Origin: an uncultured Bacteroidota bacterium
GTDB lineage: Bacteria > Bacteroidota > Bacteroidia > Chitinophagales > Chitinophagaceae
DNA length: 32,978 nucleotides
NCBI GenBank assembly: GCA_903819975.1
Contig: CAIJFI010000012.1
Location: 1 to 32,978, forward strand
Direction of reading: 5' to 3'
Shown here: positions 1 to 9,772 of the stretch, piece by piece
How the letters are laid out: each line of letters begins with the position of its first letter
How positions within the stretch are numbered: position 1 is the stretch's first letter
Notes under the pieces: generated by a model
Told to the model about the DNA's origin: nothing
Databases searched by the model: none
Seen by the model: only the letters and a program-made list of their open reading frames with translations
Program-made: the position numbers and the translations under genes

Positions 1-1914
<1,914 letters not shown>

Positions 1915-1966
1915 TTTTTTTTTCTGTTCTTGATTTCAATCCAATATGTAAATTATTGTTTTATCA

Positions 1967-1984
1967 GTCTAATTAGTTTTAGAC
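1967..1984 (+). other. Small hairpin in the 23S-5S spacer
   Basis: GTCTAA and TTAGAC form a 6-bp stem around a 6-nt loop, about 20 nt before the 5S gene. It may be a processing structure, but a 6-bp AT-rich stem can easily occur by chance. The rest of the 1915-2003 spacer contains no tRNA. Confidence 0.25.
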
Positions 1985-2003
1985 ACCGATAAAATTACCG
2001 TCT

Positions 2004-2113
<110 letters not shown>

Positions 2114-2123
2114 TTTATTAAAG

Positions 2124-2158
2124 AATCCTCATCATTTATTTGATGGGGATTTTTTTTT
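2124..2158 (+). terminator. Rho-independent terminator of the rrn operon
   Basis: An 11-bp stem (AATCCTCATCA with TGATGGGGATT, one G-U pair) closes a 6-nt loop and is followed by a run of eight or more T. It lies 10 bases after the 5S gene. Confidence 0.9.
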
Positions 2159-2178
2159 GTCCATACTTTCCTGATCAT

Positions 2179-2204
2179 GAAAAAGCCCAGCGATTGCCGG
2201 GCTT
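2179..2204 (-). terminator. Terminator of the aldo/keto reductase gene
   Basis: Read on the minus strand, AAGCCCGGC and GCTGGGCTT pair around an AATC loop and are followed by TTT. It lies 24 bases beyond the reductase stop codon, back to back with the rrn terminator. Confidence 0.8.
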
Positions 2205-2228
2205 AACATATTATAGCCTTATAAATAC

Positions 2229-3107
2229 TTAGGCCACTTCTTTTCCAGTTGAAGCTGTCCATAATTTGTAAAAATCTTCTCTTTTTAGTTCAATTTCCAT
2301 GGCATTTTTTGCTTCCATTATTCTGTCGAACTTAGTTGTGCCTATTACTGGCGCTATATTGCTTGGGTGGGCGTAAAGGAATGCTAATAATATTTGATTA
2401 ACACTACAATTATAAACCTTAGATAACTCATCTGCTGTAAATAAAATTCGAATATTCTTTTCTGTTTGTTCTGTAAATAATCCATTCCCCATTGGCGACC
2501 AAGATTGTGCTTGAATTTTTTCAACTTGACATTGATCTAGTATTCCATCGTCAAATGCATTTAAATGTGTAACTGAAATTTCAACTTGGTGATATTCAAC
2601 ATTAATATATTTATGCAACAATGCAACTTGCCCCGTTGTAAAGTTGGATAACCCAAATGACTTTACTTTACCTGATTGTTTCAATGAATTTATAGTTGCT
2701 GCAACTTCTTCTACATCAATTAGTATATCTGGACGATGTATTAATAATGAATCAATATAGTCGGTGTGGAAATTTACCAATGATTGCTCCACCGACTTTA
2801 TAATATGTGATGCACTTGTATCATAGGATTTTATATTATGATTTGGTCTGTTTGGAGTAAGCATATTTATCCCACACTTGGTTATGAGTTGCAACTTGCT
2901 TCTTAGGTTTGAATTTCCTTTTAGTGCTTTTCCAAAATCAGCTTCGGTTGTATAATGCCCATATATATCTGCATGGTCAAAAATATTCAATCCAATAGTT
3001 ATACATTGATTAATTATTTCTTCGTATTGTTTTGTTGTAAAGTTTTCTCCCCACACGCCCCATCTCATACAACCCACTATAGGCTTGTGTTTTATTTGTT
3101 TTGCCAT
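2229..3107 (-). CDS. Aldo/keto reductase (YdhF-like)
   Basis: A 292-aa NAD(P)H-dependent carbonyl reductase with a TIM-barrel fold, expected in the cytoplasm. The AKR catalytic tetrad is visible: Asp44 and Tyr49 in FDHADIYG, Lys77 in LITKCG and His124 in LLIHRPD. The cofactor-phosphate region near the C-terminus reads PVIGTTKFDRI. The layout and the FDHADIYG motif resemble E. coli YdhF; the substrate cannot be read from sequence. The ATG at 3107 is the natural start because the family begins only a few residues before the first strand. It is a single-gene unit with its own downstream hairpin. A possible -7 box TATCTTTA (minus) lies at 3224-3231, which would give a leader of about 115 nt. The 3108-3346 gap otherwise holds only AT-rich DNA and the next terminator. 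Confidence 0.93.
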   Translation of the reverse strand: MAKQIKHKPIVGCMRWGVWGENFTTKQYEEIINQCITIGLNIFDHADIYGHYTTEADFGKALKGNSNLRSKLQLITKCGINMLTPNRPNHNIKSYDTSASHIIKSVEQSLVNFHTDYIDSLLIHRPDILIDVEEVAATINSLKQSGKVKSFGLSNFTTGQVALLHKYINVEYHQVEISVTHLNAFDDGILDQCQVEKIQAQSWSPMGNGLFTEQTEKNIRILFTADELSKVYNCSVNQILLAFLYAHPSNIAPVIGTTKFDRIMEAKNAMEIELKREDFYKLWTASTGKEVA

Positions 3108-3297
3108 ATTTGTTTGTTGGTATTTGATTACAATTTACAATTTTCTACAACAGTACACCGTGTGCTTATTACCTTTTTTTAACTCTATCTAGTTTATTTA
3201 TCACAAGCACTTTTGTTTTATTTTAAAGATACAAGGTCATGAGAGTCAATACATGTAAATAATAATGATTCACTTTACTTCATTATAGTATAGACAT

Positions 3298-3328
3298 AAA
3301 AAAACCGATACTCACTGAGTATCGGTTT
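3298..3328 (-). terminator. Terminator of the RRM protein gene
   Basis: On the minus strand a 12-bp perfect stem (AAACCGATACTC with GAGTATCGGTTT) encloses a 3-nt loop and is followed by T residues. It starts about 20 bases after the stop codon of the gene ending at 3347. Confidence 0.92.
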
Positions 3329-3346
3329 GTATTGCAACGAGGTTGA

Positions 3347-3736
3347 TTAATATCTGTTATATTCACCACCGCCATTACCACCGCGATCACGGTTGTAACC
3401 GCCGCCAGTACCGCCACGGTTGAAACCACCACCGCCGCCACGATTTCCACCACCACCGTAAGGCTTCTTAGCAAAGCTTCTTTCGCCTTCTGGACGTGGA
3501 GTTGATTCGTTTACAACGATGTTACGACCTAATACTTCAGTGTCGTGTAATTGAGCGATAGCTGTTTTAGCTTCGTCATCATTAGCCATTTCAACAAAAC
3601 CGAAACCTTTGCTTCTGTTGTTGTTAAATTTGTCTGTTACAATTTTCGCACTTGCAACTGCTCCAAATGGAGTAAAAAGTGCTTCAAGATCTTCGCTAGT
3701 CATGTTCCAGCTAAGATTTCCAACATAAATGTTCAT
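3347..3736 (-). CDS. RRM-type RNA-binding protein with glycine-rich tail
   Basis: A 129-aa protein made of one RNA-recognition motif (residues 1-80) and an Arg/Gly-rich low-complexity tail (about 92-129). RNP2 is IYVGNL (3-8) and RNP1 is KGFGFVEM (43-50), with the aromatic residues that stack on RNA present. Similar small RRM proteins are common in Bacteroidota and cyanobacteria and act as RNA chaperones or stress-responsive RNA binders; the targets are unknown here. The tail is encoded by GGT/GGC repeats, which also create a valine/alanine-rich phantom frame on the same strand. It is a single-gene unit with a strong terminator and an apparent leader of roughly 60 nt. Confidence 0.93.
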   Translation of the reverse strand: MNIYVGNLSWNMTSEDLEALFTPFGAVASAKIVTDKFNNNRSKGFGFVEMANDDEAKTAIAQLHDTEVLGRNIVVNESTPRPEGERSFAKKPYGGGGNRGGGGGFNRGGTGGGYNRDRGGNGGGEYNRY

Positions 3737-3798
3737 GTTCTTTAAAATTAAGTGATCTAAAAACTAATGTAGGCGACATTGCTTTCCATTAGCGTTAC

Positions 3799-3828
3799 CG
3801 AAGATAGGCATAATAATGTCAATTCCAA
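3799..3828 (-). promoter_or_regulatory. Candidate promoter of the RRM protein gene
   Basis: On the minus strand TTG (3826-3828) is separated by 19 nt from TATCTTCG (3799-3806), close to the Bacteroidota TTG / TAnnTTTG arrangement. It would give a leader of about 60 nt. Confidence 0.35.
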
Positions 3829-3882
3829 CAATAACTATCTTTTTTAACCCCTTTTATCCCAAAATTTGACCTTAAAGCTAAC

Positions 3883-3916
3883 AAAAAGGCCTTTCTGAGG
3901 GTTCAGAAAGGCCTTT
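3883..3916 (-). terminator. Terminator of the rpsF-rpsR-rplI operon
   Basis: A perfect 14-bp stem (AAAGGCCTTTCTGA with its complement) encloses a 4-nt loop. On the minus strand it is followed by TT within an AT-rich tail. It lies about 50 bases after the rplI stop. Confidence 0.88.
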
Positions 3917-3964
3917 AAGGGAGGGTTTTAGATTCAAACCCAAGTTATTTTGCAGTACTAAAGA

Positions 3965-4414
3965 CTAAGCTTCAGCAGCGATTTCGATGTCAATTTCAGT
4001 TGTTTGACCGTTACCAAAATCAATAGTTGCTTTGTAAGCACCTAATTCTTTGATATCTTCTGCGACAGCAATTCTTCTTCTGTCAATTTCATATCCTTTT
4101 TGTTCACGAATTGCTTTCGTTACTTGTAAAGATGTGATAGAACCGAAGATTTTATTGTTAGCACCAACTTTAGCAGTCAATTTAACAGGGCTTGAAGTTA
4201 AAGTAGCAATTACTTTAGTGATTTCAGCCAACATAGCAGCTTCTTTCTTAGCCTTTGCTTTCAAACGCTCTTCTAGTTGCTTTAAGTTAGATGAATTTGC
4301 TTCTACCGCATGTTTAGTTGGGAATAAGAAGTTGCGCGCGTAACCGTTCTTAACAGTTACTAACTCATCCTTGCCACCTAAATTGTCTACGTCTTTAATT
4401 AATATTACTTGCAT
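3965..4414 (-). CDS. rplI: 50S ribosomal protein L9
   Basis: L9 binds 23S rRNA at the base of the L1 stalk and helps maintain reading frame. The protein is 149 aa, the normal length. The N-terminal domain (1-50) carries the family signature LGGKDELVTVKNGYARN followed by FLFP. A lysine/alanine-rich connecting helix spans about 45-75 and the C-terminal rRNA-binding domain follows. I chose the ATG at 4414 (MQVILIKDV) because L9 proteins begin with this strand; an upstream in-frame start would add seven unrelated residues. It is the last gene of the operon, 109 nt after rpsR. That gap can form small hairpins (for example GGTAAA with TTTACC), so L9 output may be tuned separately. Confidence 0.97.
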   Translation of the reverse strand: MQVILIKDVDNLGGKDELVTVKNGYARNFLFPTKHAVEANSSNLKQLEERLKAKAKKEAAMLAEITKVIATLTSSPVKLTAKVGANNKIFGSITSLQVTKAIREQKGYEIDRRRIAVAEDIKELGAYKATIDFGNGQTTEIDIEIAAEA

Positions 4415-4523
4415 TGTGTTTGTTTTAGTTCCCAAGAGCCCAGCATTTTATTGCTGTCACTCGCCTTGGTAAATTATCTTTTGAACTTTACCGCGAGATT
4501 AGGGATGGTTGACTAATTATTTT

Positions 4524-4787
4524 CTATTTCAATAAATCTGTTACATAAGGTAACAACGCCATTTGACGCGCTTTTTTGATTGCGTCAGATACTTTACGTT
4601 GGTACTTTAAAGAGTTTCCGCTTAAACGACGTGGTAACATTTTACCTTGCTCGTTTAAAAACTTCTTTAAAAAATCGATGTCTTTGTAATCTACATACTT
4701 GATACCATACTTCTTAAAACGACAGAATTTCTTCTTTGGTTTTTCCTGTTTGATCGCTGTAAGGTATTTGATTTCATTCTTTGCCAT
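4524..4787 (-). CDS. rpsR: 30S ribosomal protein S18
   Basis: S18 is a small-subunit platform protein that forms a heterodimer with S6. The protein is 87 aa. The hallmark core is at about 36-83: [20 protein letters not shown], then a Ser-Gly-Asn segment and RQMALLPYV near the C-terminus. The N-terminus is basic ([13 protein letters not shown]) with a single cysteine, so a zinc-ribbon form is not supported. It lies 16 nt downstream of rpsF, in the order rpsF-rpsR-rplI typical of Bacteroidota, with no ssb or priB between. Confidence 0.97.
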   Translation of the reverse strand: MAKNEIKYLTAIKQEKPKKKFCRFKKYGIKYVDYKDIDFLKKFLNEQGKMLPRRLSGNSLKYQRKVSDAIKKARQMALLPYVTDLLK

Positions 4788-4803
4788 GTTGGTAAAAATT
4801 TAA

Positions 4804-5157
4804 TTAAGCCTCTTGTGCTTTGTGAACAGGGAAACCGCCGTTTCTCTTAATGTGGTTATACTCAACTGCGTATTTGTCAAGTCTTGTAAACATGTGACGC
4901 ATAATTTGCTCGTCACGTAAAAATTGAATTTTCAATTTTTCATTTAGGTCAGAAGGACCTGTGAATTCTAGTACCCAGTAGATACCAGTAGTTTTCTTAT
5001 CGATAGGATAAGCAAGTGATTTTAAACCCCAAGGATTTGAGGCTACAATGTCACCACCATTTTCTTTGATGATGTCTTGGTATTTTTTCTGAGCTGATTT
5101 AAAATCTTCTTCAGATAATACCGGTGTAAAAATCACCATTAATTCGTAATTGTTCAT
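4804..5157 (-). CDS. rpsF: 30S ribosomal protein S6
   Basis: S6 partners S18 on the 30S platform. The protein is 117 aa with the ferredoxin-like S6 fold. The opening strand is NNYELMVIFTP. The conserved WGLKSLAYPIDKKTTGIY block lies at about 43-60, and LRDEQIMRHMFTRLDKY follows. I prefer the ATG at 5157, because S6 proteins start two or three residues before YE; the longer reading adds 15 unrelated residues from the leader. It is first in the rpsF-rpsR-rplI operon. S6:S18 commonly represses its own operon through an mRNA leader element. The roughly 80-nt leader here could hold one, but I could not identify the characteristic fold with confidence. Confidence 0.96.
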   Translation of the reverse strand: MNNYELMVIFTPVLSEEDFKSAQKKYQDIIKENGGDIVASNPWGLKSLAYPIDKKTTGIYWVLEFTGPSDLNEKLKIQFLRDEQIMRHMFTRLDKYAVEYNHIKRNGGFPVHKAQEA

Positions 5158-5242
5158 TACTTGAATTTTTTGGTTAAATAATTGGTTTTTCCCAGTGGAC
5201 ACCCTTTACCAGGGCGAATCAGCCAAAACTGATTTGGGACGG

Positions 5243-5250
5243 CGAAGGTA
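5243..5250 (-). promoter_or_regulatory. rpsF: Candidate -7 element for rpsF operon
   Basis: TACCTTCG on the minus strand is one base off TAnnTTTG and lies 85 nt upstream of the rpsF ATG. It leaves a leader rich in short hairpins, e.g. AATCAG pairing with CTGATT. Confidence 0.3.
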
Positions 5251-5255
5251 GGTAA

Positions 5256-6305
5256 TTATTGCGTATTTCCGACAGTTTTTAAGGTAAAAATGAGGGCAAC
5301 TGGGAAATGGTCGCTATAACCATTGTTATATACTATGCCATTATAGGTTCGTTTGGGGTATCCTCGGTATTTTCCGTTTTTTTCAATCATGTCATTGTTC
5401 TTATAAATAACTGGTTTGTAGCTAGTTAGGGTAAAAGCAACCTTGCTATTTAGGGGGTTACTATCCCAATTGGGGCTAATTAAGATTTGATCAAACAAAT
5501 TCCAACTATCGTTAAATGCGATACTGCCTTGGCCATTTTTATACATTTTTATAAACGGGTTGGACATTTTTAGCTTTTTGAGACTCTTGTTATTGGGATT
5601 GTCGTTAAAGTCGCCCATTACAATGAATCTTGCCATTGGGTCATTGTGTTGTATGCTATCAATGATTTTTTTGCAAATGAAGCTGGCCCAAATACGTTTG
5701 CTTGAAGAAATTCTTTCACCACCTCTTCTGCTCGGCCAATGATTAACTAATACATGTACCCATTCATTATTTAATTGTCCTTTTACATAAAGGATATCTC
5801 TGGTTGCATAAGTGTTAAAATGATTTTTATCTGAAAGGCTGTAAGGTCGGTACTGATATGGTGTGAAATGAGCAGGATTATAGATAAGTGCTACATCTAC
5901 ACCTCTTGGGTCTTTTGAATCAAAATGTATAAACTTGTAATGGTATTTTTTTAGCAGCGGTTCGTTGATTAATTTGGTTAAGACTATTTTATTTTCAATT
6001 TCAGCTAAGCCAATCATTGCAAGCCCTTCTGAATTATTAATAGTACCAAGCTTGAATATGACTTTGGCCAAATGCATTGATTTCAAGTTGAATGCATCTT
6101 GAGTATACTTCTTTTCGCTATTTGGCAAAAAATCTTCATCTATTACATTTACTTGATTCACGGTGTCATAATAATTCTCGCAATTATAAAAACCTATAAT
6201 GGTTGACTGAGCATTTATATAAATAGTATTTAACAACAGGCCATTTATAATTAAAAGACAAATTAATTTTTGTTGGTTCAGTTTTAGTAGACACAAATTT
6301 TTCAT
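5256..6305 (-). CDS. Secreted endonuclease/exonuclease/phosphatase-fold protein
   Basis: A 349-aa metal-dependent phosphodiesterase/phosphatase of the EEP (DNase I-like) superfamily, probably exported. The N-terminal hydrophobic stretch (about 12-32, ending IYINAQ) looks like a signal peptide. Superfamily residues occur in order: Asn41 (FYNCEN), Glu102/104 (LAEIEN), Asp137 (RGVDVALIYNP), His189 (VNHWPSRRGGE), Asp232 and Asn234 (MGDFNDNP), FDQILIS at 271-277, and Asp332-His333 (YSDHFPV). All catalytic positions are present, so it should be active. The NHWPSRRGGE segment is typical of extracellular Bacteroidota members; the substrate (nucleic acid, nucleotide or other phosphoester) is not defined. 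It is transcribed divergently from the barrel/lipoprotein pair at 6413-9705, with 107 nt between the starts. Confidence 0.9.
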   Translation of the reverse strand: MKNLCLLKLNQQKLICLLIINGLLLNTIYINAQSTIIGFYNCENYYDTVNQVNVIDEDFLPNSEKKYTQDAFNLKSMHLAKVIFKLGTINNSEGLAMIGLAEIENKIVLTKLINEPLLKKYHYKFIHFDSKDPRGVDVALIYNPAHFTPYQYRPYSLSDKNHFNTYATRDILYVKGQLNNEWVHVLVNHWPSRRGGERISSSKRIWASFICKKIIDSIQHNDPMARFIVMGDFNDNPNNKSLKKLKMSNPFIKMYKNGQGSIAFNDSWNLFDQILISPNWDSNPLNSKVAFTLTSYKPVIYKNNDMIEKNGKYRGYPKRTYNGIVYNNGYSDHFPVALIFTLKTVGNTQ

Positions 6306-6412
6306 TATTAAATTTTAGTGACAATAGTATGTTTTATAAATCAACGGCAGCAAGTATTTCCCGAAATATTTCACATTGAAAATTCCTTCATTTTTAGCTT
6401 CAAATACATGCA

Positions 6413-8839
6413 ATGAAATTTAGGGGCTTTCTAATTATACTATTCACAATTTTTGTAACAATTGTTTTTGGACAAGAGAAAAACGAATTATTTGCCTTTG
6501 AGCAAAACATGCAAACCATGGATGAGCGACAGTGGACGCCAACACTTTTAAACGCTAGCGGCAATGTTTTATACAATACAGTTATGTATAATGGTAGGAT
6601 TTTTTCTTGGTCAATAAGAGGGGACAATAATTCTACAACATTTTTGAATGGCGTAAATTTATCTTCACCGTTAAGTCATTTAAGAGGCAATGATTTATAT
6701 ATTGGATTGCAAAATTTATTCCACAAAGAAGACTTGGTTCTGCATGGTGCTTTTTCTGAAAATGGCTATGTAGCCAAACCTACAGTGAATTATTTTTCAA
6801 ACGAAGTAATTGTTGGGGGAAAGAAGTATAGTGTTAGTACAGGTATTTCAAACTCAATTTATTCCAATAATATAACCTTGAATTATCAGAATGGTGCTGG
6901 ATTGAATGGCATTAGGCAAAGCTATGGCTTGACCTTTCAACAATCCGAACCTAGTTCTGTTCCAATTGGATACAAGAAATCATTTGGGTTTGCTTACAGC
7001 ATTCATAAAGATTTTTTATATGACAGATATTTGGGGTTTTCTATTTTATGGAATATAGGTGATCAAGGGAAGGCTGCAACATCGGTTAAAGAAACCTATG
7101 AATTAACTGGCCAAAGAACGTATAGTCCTAATTGGGGCTGGTATCACCAACAATTTTATTATCCTAGCACTAAGCAAACAAATGCTCCGGTATTTCTATT
7201 AAATTACAGGAAACGTTGGAGTGCATCTTCTTTCTTGAAAATTGCCAACGCTTTTATTGTTGGTAGACAATCGGAGTCAAGTATAGAGTGGACTAAGACC
7301 GCCGATCCAAGGCCGGACTACTACAGGTATTTGCCTAGTTATTATGCAGACTCAAATATCCGTTCTTCATTGACAGATTGGTACACGCAACACCCCGAAT
7401 TATTACAAATTCAGTTTGATAAACTAGAAAAGACCAACAAGGCAAGTAAGGATGGGAGGTCTTATTATATTATTAATCAACAAAACAAAGACCTTATATT
7501 ATTGCATGGATCTTTATTGTTTTCACATTATTTCAAATCGAATATTCAAGTACAATTGGGTGGGCAATATTTGGTTGATCAAATCCATTATTCCAACATT
7601 TTAAAGGATTTACTTGGTGGCACATATTATTACAATTTTAATGGATGGATTAATGACGACGGATCTGTGTCTAGTTTTCAAAATGACATTTTGCATCCTG
7701 ACAGAAAAATAAAACAAGGAGACCAATGGGGCCCCGATTATGCTATGCGTGCGATTCAATTTAGTCCTTGGATACAGCTAAGTCATGAAGGACCAAGGCT
7801 AGAAACGAATTTCGCTTTAGGGTATGGTATACAAGGCTTACAAAGAATTGGGTATAACGCCAATGGCCTTTATCCCTCTAACTCTAAAGAGCGCTCTGTT
7901 TTTAGTGTTTCACCATCTTGGGATATAAAAACACAGTTGTTGTATAAGCTTAATGGGCGATTGTACCTAAGATCCATATTATATGGAAATTGGGTTTCAC
8001 ATGATGCCGAGGCGACCTATATAGACACGGATATTCACTCCATTACAACGCCATATTTAATTACTCGCTTAGAAGATGGGGCTGATCTAAGTTTGTTTTA
8101 TCGAGCACCTGCAATTAAGTTTTCGCTAAGCGCTTATTACAAAAACTCAATCAATGAAAATGAAAAAAAAATGTTTTATCAGGATGCATATGCTTCTTTT
8201 GTTTATGGCTTAGTTGGAAAAATAAATAAGTCATTTAGTGGCGCTGAAGCAACATTAGAAACAAGTGTTGTGTCAAATGTTCAAATAAGTATTGTTTCTA
8301 CCATTCAGAGAAATATTTATCTAACCAATCCAAATTATCGATTAATATCAGTGAATGATTTGCATTTAGTAGAGTCGGGTATTTTACAAATAAAATTAAT
8401 GCCTGCAGATAATAGTCCAAGTTTCACAAGTGCGTTAAATCTTTTTTATCAACCTAGTAGTTCTACAAGACTAGGTTTTACATTTGTTTATGCTCAAGAG
8501 CGCCCCATTGCAATTGATTTGTTCAGACGCAGTGATGCAGTAAAAAACAAATTAGACGCCTATAGTTGGAGTTTACTTTCGGCTCCGATTTTCTTGGCGG
8601 ATCAGGGCATATTGAATGCATTTCTATCTAAATCTTTTCAATTAAAAACAAAGTTCCATCAAGCAAGATGCAATACTAGTTTAAGTATTCGAAACATGCT
8701 AAATGCTTTAGTCCCTGTGCTTGCTTATGAGCAGTCCAGGTTTGACTATATACATTTTAATTCAAATAAGTATGCATTAAAGTACTTATATGACCAGGGC
8801 ACTTCTTTTTCTCTTCGTATTCAATTACAAATTCAATAA
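6413..8839 (+). CDS. TonB-dependent-receptor-like outer-membrane barrel, short N-terminus
   Basis: An 808-aa outer-membrane protein. The signal peptide is residues 1-20 (cleavage likely at VFG|QEK). A plug-like region follows (about 40-130): the SWSIRGDNNSTTFLNGVNLS stretch corresponds to the iRG...t..lNG core of TonB plugs. The remainder is a long alternation of aromatic/polar strands typical of a beta-barrel. Several segments recall a large Bacteroidota receptor family: DPRPDYYRYLPSYY, QFDKLEKTNK, LLGGTYYYNF and HPDRKIKQGD. Those relatives, as I recall them, are usually longer and carry an N-terminal CarboxypepD_reg-like domain. None is seen here, and no clear TonB box is recognisable. The C-terminus ends RIQLQIQ rather than in the usual aromatic residue. 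The lipoprotein gene starts 5 nt downstream, so the two form an operon. The ligand is unknown. Confidence 0.8.
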   Translation: MKFRGFLIILFTIFVTIVFGQEKNELFAFEQNMQTMDERQWTPTLLNASGNVLYNTVMYNGRIFSWSIRGDNNSTTFLNGVNLSSPLSHLRGNDLYIGLQNLFHKEDLVLHGAFSENGYVAKPTVNYFSNEVIVGGKKYSVSTGISNSIYSNNITLNYQNGAGLNGIRQSYGLTFQQSEPSSVPIGYKKSFGFAYSIHKDFLYDRYLGFSILWNIGDQGKAATSVKETYELTGQRTYSPNWGWYHQQFYYPSTKQTNAPVFLLNYRKRWSASSFLKIANAFIVGRQSESSIEWTKTADPRPDYYRYLPSYYADSNIRSSLTDWYTQHPELLQIQFDKLEKTNKASKDGRSYYIINQQNKDLILLHGSLLFSHYFKSNIQVQLGGQYLVDQIHYSNILKDLLGGTYYYNFNGWINDDGSVSSFQNDILHPDRKIKQGDQWGPDYAMRAIQFSPWIQLSHEGPRLETNFALGYGIQGLQRIGYNANGLYPSNSKERSVFSVSPSWDIKTQLLYKLNGRLYLRSILYGNWVSHDAEATYIDTDIHSITTPYLITRLEDGADLSLFYRAPAIKFSLSAYYKNSINENEKKMFYQDAYASFVYGLVGKINKSFSGAEATLETSVVSNVQISIVSTIQRNIYLTNPNYRLISVNDLHLVESGILQIKLMPADNSPSFTSALNLFYQPSSSTRLGFTFVYAQERPIAIDLFRRSDAVKNKLDAYSWSLLSAPIFLADQGILNAFLSKSFQLKTKFHQARCNTSLSIRNMLNALVPVLAYEQSRFDYIHFNSNKYALKYLYDQGTSFSLRIQLQIQ

Positions 8840-8844
8840 ATTCT

Positions 8845-9705
8845 ATGAAAAACAAAACCTATTGGTGGGGGCTTACTTGTGTATTATTTATGTACACTAT
8901 TTGCATAGCAGCATGTTTAAAACAATCGGCAAGCGCTGCGTATAATTCAAGTTTTGGGGACTCAACAATTAGCCTAAGAAATTTCAGAAAACTCCACACG
9001 ATGGGTGCGGTCGAATACATAGCTCAGCCACTTTTTTTAGAAGGTACAGTGATTGCCAATGACGAACATGATAATATTTATAAATCCATTTGTATTCAAG
9101 ATAAAACAGGCGGATTGGTGGTACAAATGGATGGATTATCTATTTATCAGACTTACCCTGTAGGTACAGTTGTAAGGGTTAATGCACAGCATTTATTTTT
9201 AACAGATTATCGTCGCATGGTTCAATTAGTTGCAGCAGTGGACACAAGCAATGGCACTTTATCTACCTCTGGAATTCCATCGCCTTTATTTTCGCAGTAC
9301 ATTAAAATAATTTCAGAAAATGCGCCAGTCACTCCCTTGTTTGTGTCTTATAAAAATTTGGGAGATAGTTTACAAGGAAGACTCATTCAAATTAATAGTG
9401 TAGAGTTTAGCGCGGCAGATACAGGGCAAACCTATGCGGACAAAAAAAACAAACTAGGAATTAGTAGAAGTCTAAAATTTTGTACGGGAGGAACCATTTA
9501 TTTAAGGACTAGTGGTTATGCCGATTTTGCTGGGGCTAAGACCCAGTCTGGAAATGGAATTGTGATTGGGGTGTATTCGGTTTTTAATACGGAAAAACAA
9601 CTGCTATTAAGGGACACTAATGACATTTTGTTAACTGGAAAGCGTTGTACTGGGGCTGCTTGGCTGCAAAATTTACCCCAAAATGGCTCTAAATCGCCTA
9701 ATTAG
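8845..9705 (+). CDS. DUF5689-type OB-fold lipoprotein
   Basis: A 286-aa predicted lipoprotein. The N-terminal hydrophobic segment ends in a lipobox-like ICIAAC, with Cys24 the likely lipidation site. After a linker, residues about 64-145 have the OB-fold pattern seen in DUF5689 proteins: FLEGTVIANDEH, then SICIQDKTGGLVVQMDG. The second half (170-275) repeats this logic with GRLIQINSVEF and ends in VIGVYSVFNTEKQLLLRD. DUF5689 proteins are Bacteroidota-specific and of unknown function; OB folds suggest binding of nucleic acid, oligosaccharide or a partner protein. It starts 5 nt after the barrel gene, which points to a surface complex with it. The assignment rests on pattern recognition, not on a profile search. 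Confidence 0.72.
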   Translation: MKNKTYWWGLTCVLFMYTICIAACLKQSASAAYNSSFGDSTISLRNFRKLHTMGAVEYIAQPLFLEGTVIANDEHDNIYKSICIQDKTGGLVVQMDGLSIYQTYPVGTVVRVNAQHLFLTDYRRMVQLVAAVDTSNGTLSTSGIPSPLFSQYIKIISENAPVTPLFVSYKNLGDSLQGRLIQINSVEFSAADTGQTYADKKNKLGISRSLKFCTGGTIYLRTSGYADFAGAKTQSGNGIVIGVYSVFNTEKQLLLRDTNDILLTGKRCTGAAWLQNLPQNGSKSPN

Positions 9706-9772
9706 TTGTCAGCTTGTCAGTATTATTGGTTTGGTATCCTTATTGTTATTAATTGTTCAAACGAATACAATT

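Noticed and set aside
2955..3182. 75-aa plus-strand frame antisense to the aldo/keto reductase
   Set aside because: Low-complexity Phe/Cys-rich shadow of a well-supported gene; no promoter or homology signal.
3283..3474. Valine/alanine-rich 63-aa frame overlapping the RRM protein gene on the same strand
   Set aside because: It is the +1 shadow of the GGT/GGC-repeat glycine-rich tail and runs into the terminator.
4415..4523. Possible regulatory RNA structure between rpsR and rplI
   Set aside because: Only 5-6-bp AT-rich stems are visible; insufficient to call an element, so noted under rplI only.
9683..9772. Upstream ATG extending htpG by 30 hydrophobic residues (possible signal peptide)
   Set aside because: HtpG is cytosolic and its fold begins at MQKGQIRVQT; the extension overlaps the lipoprotein gene and has no family support.
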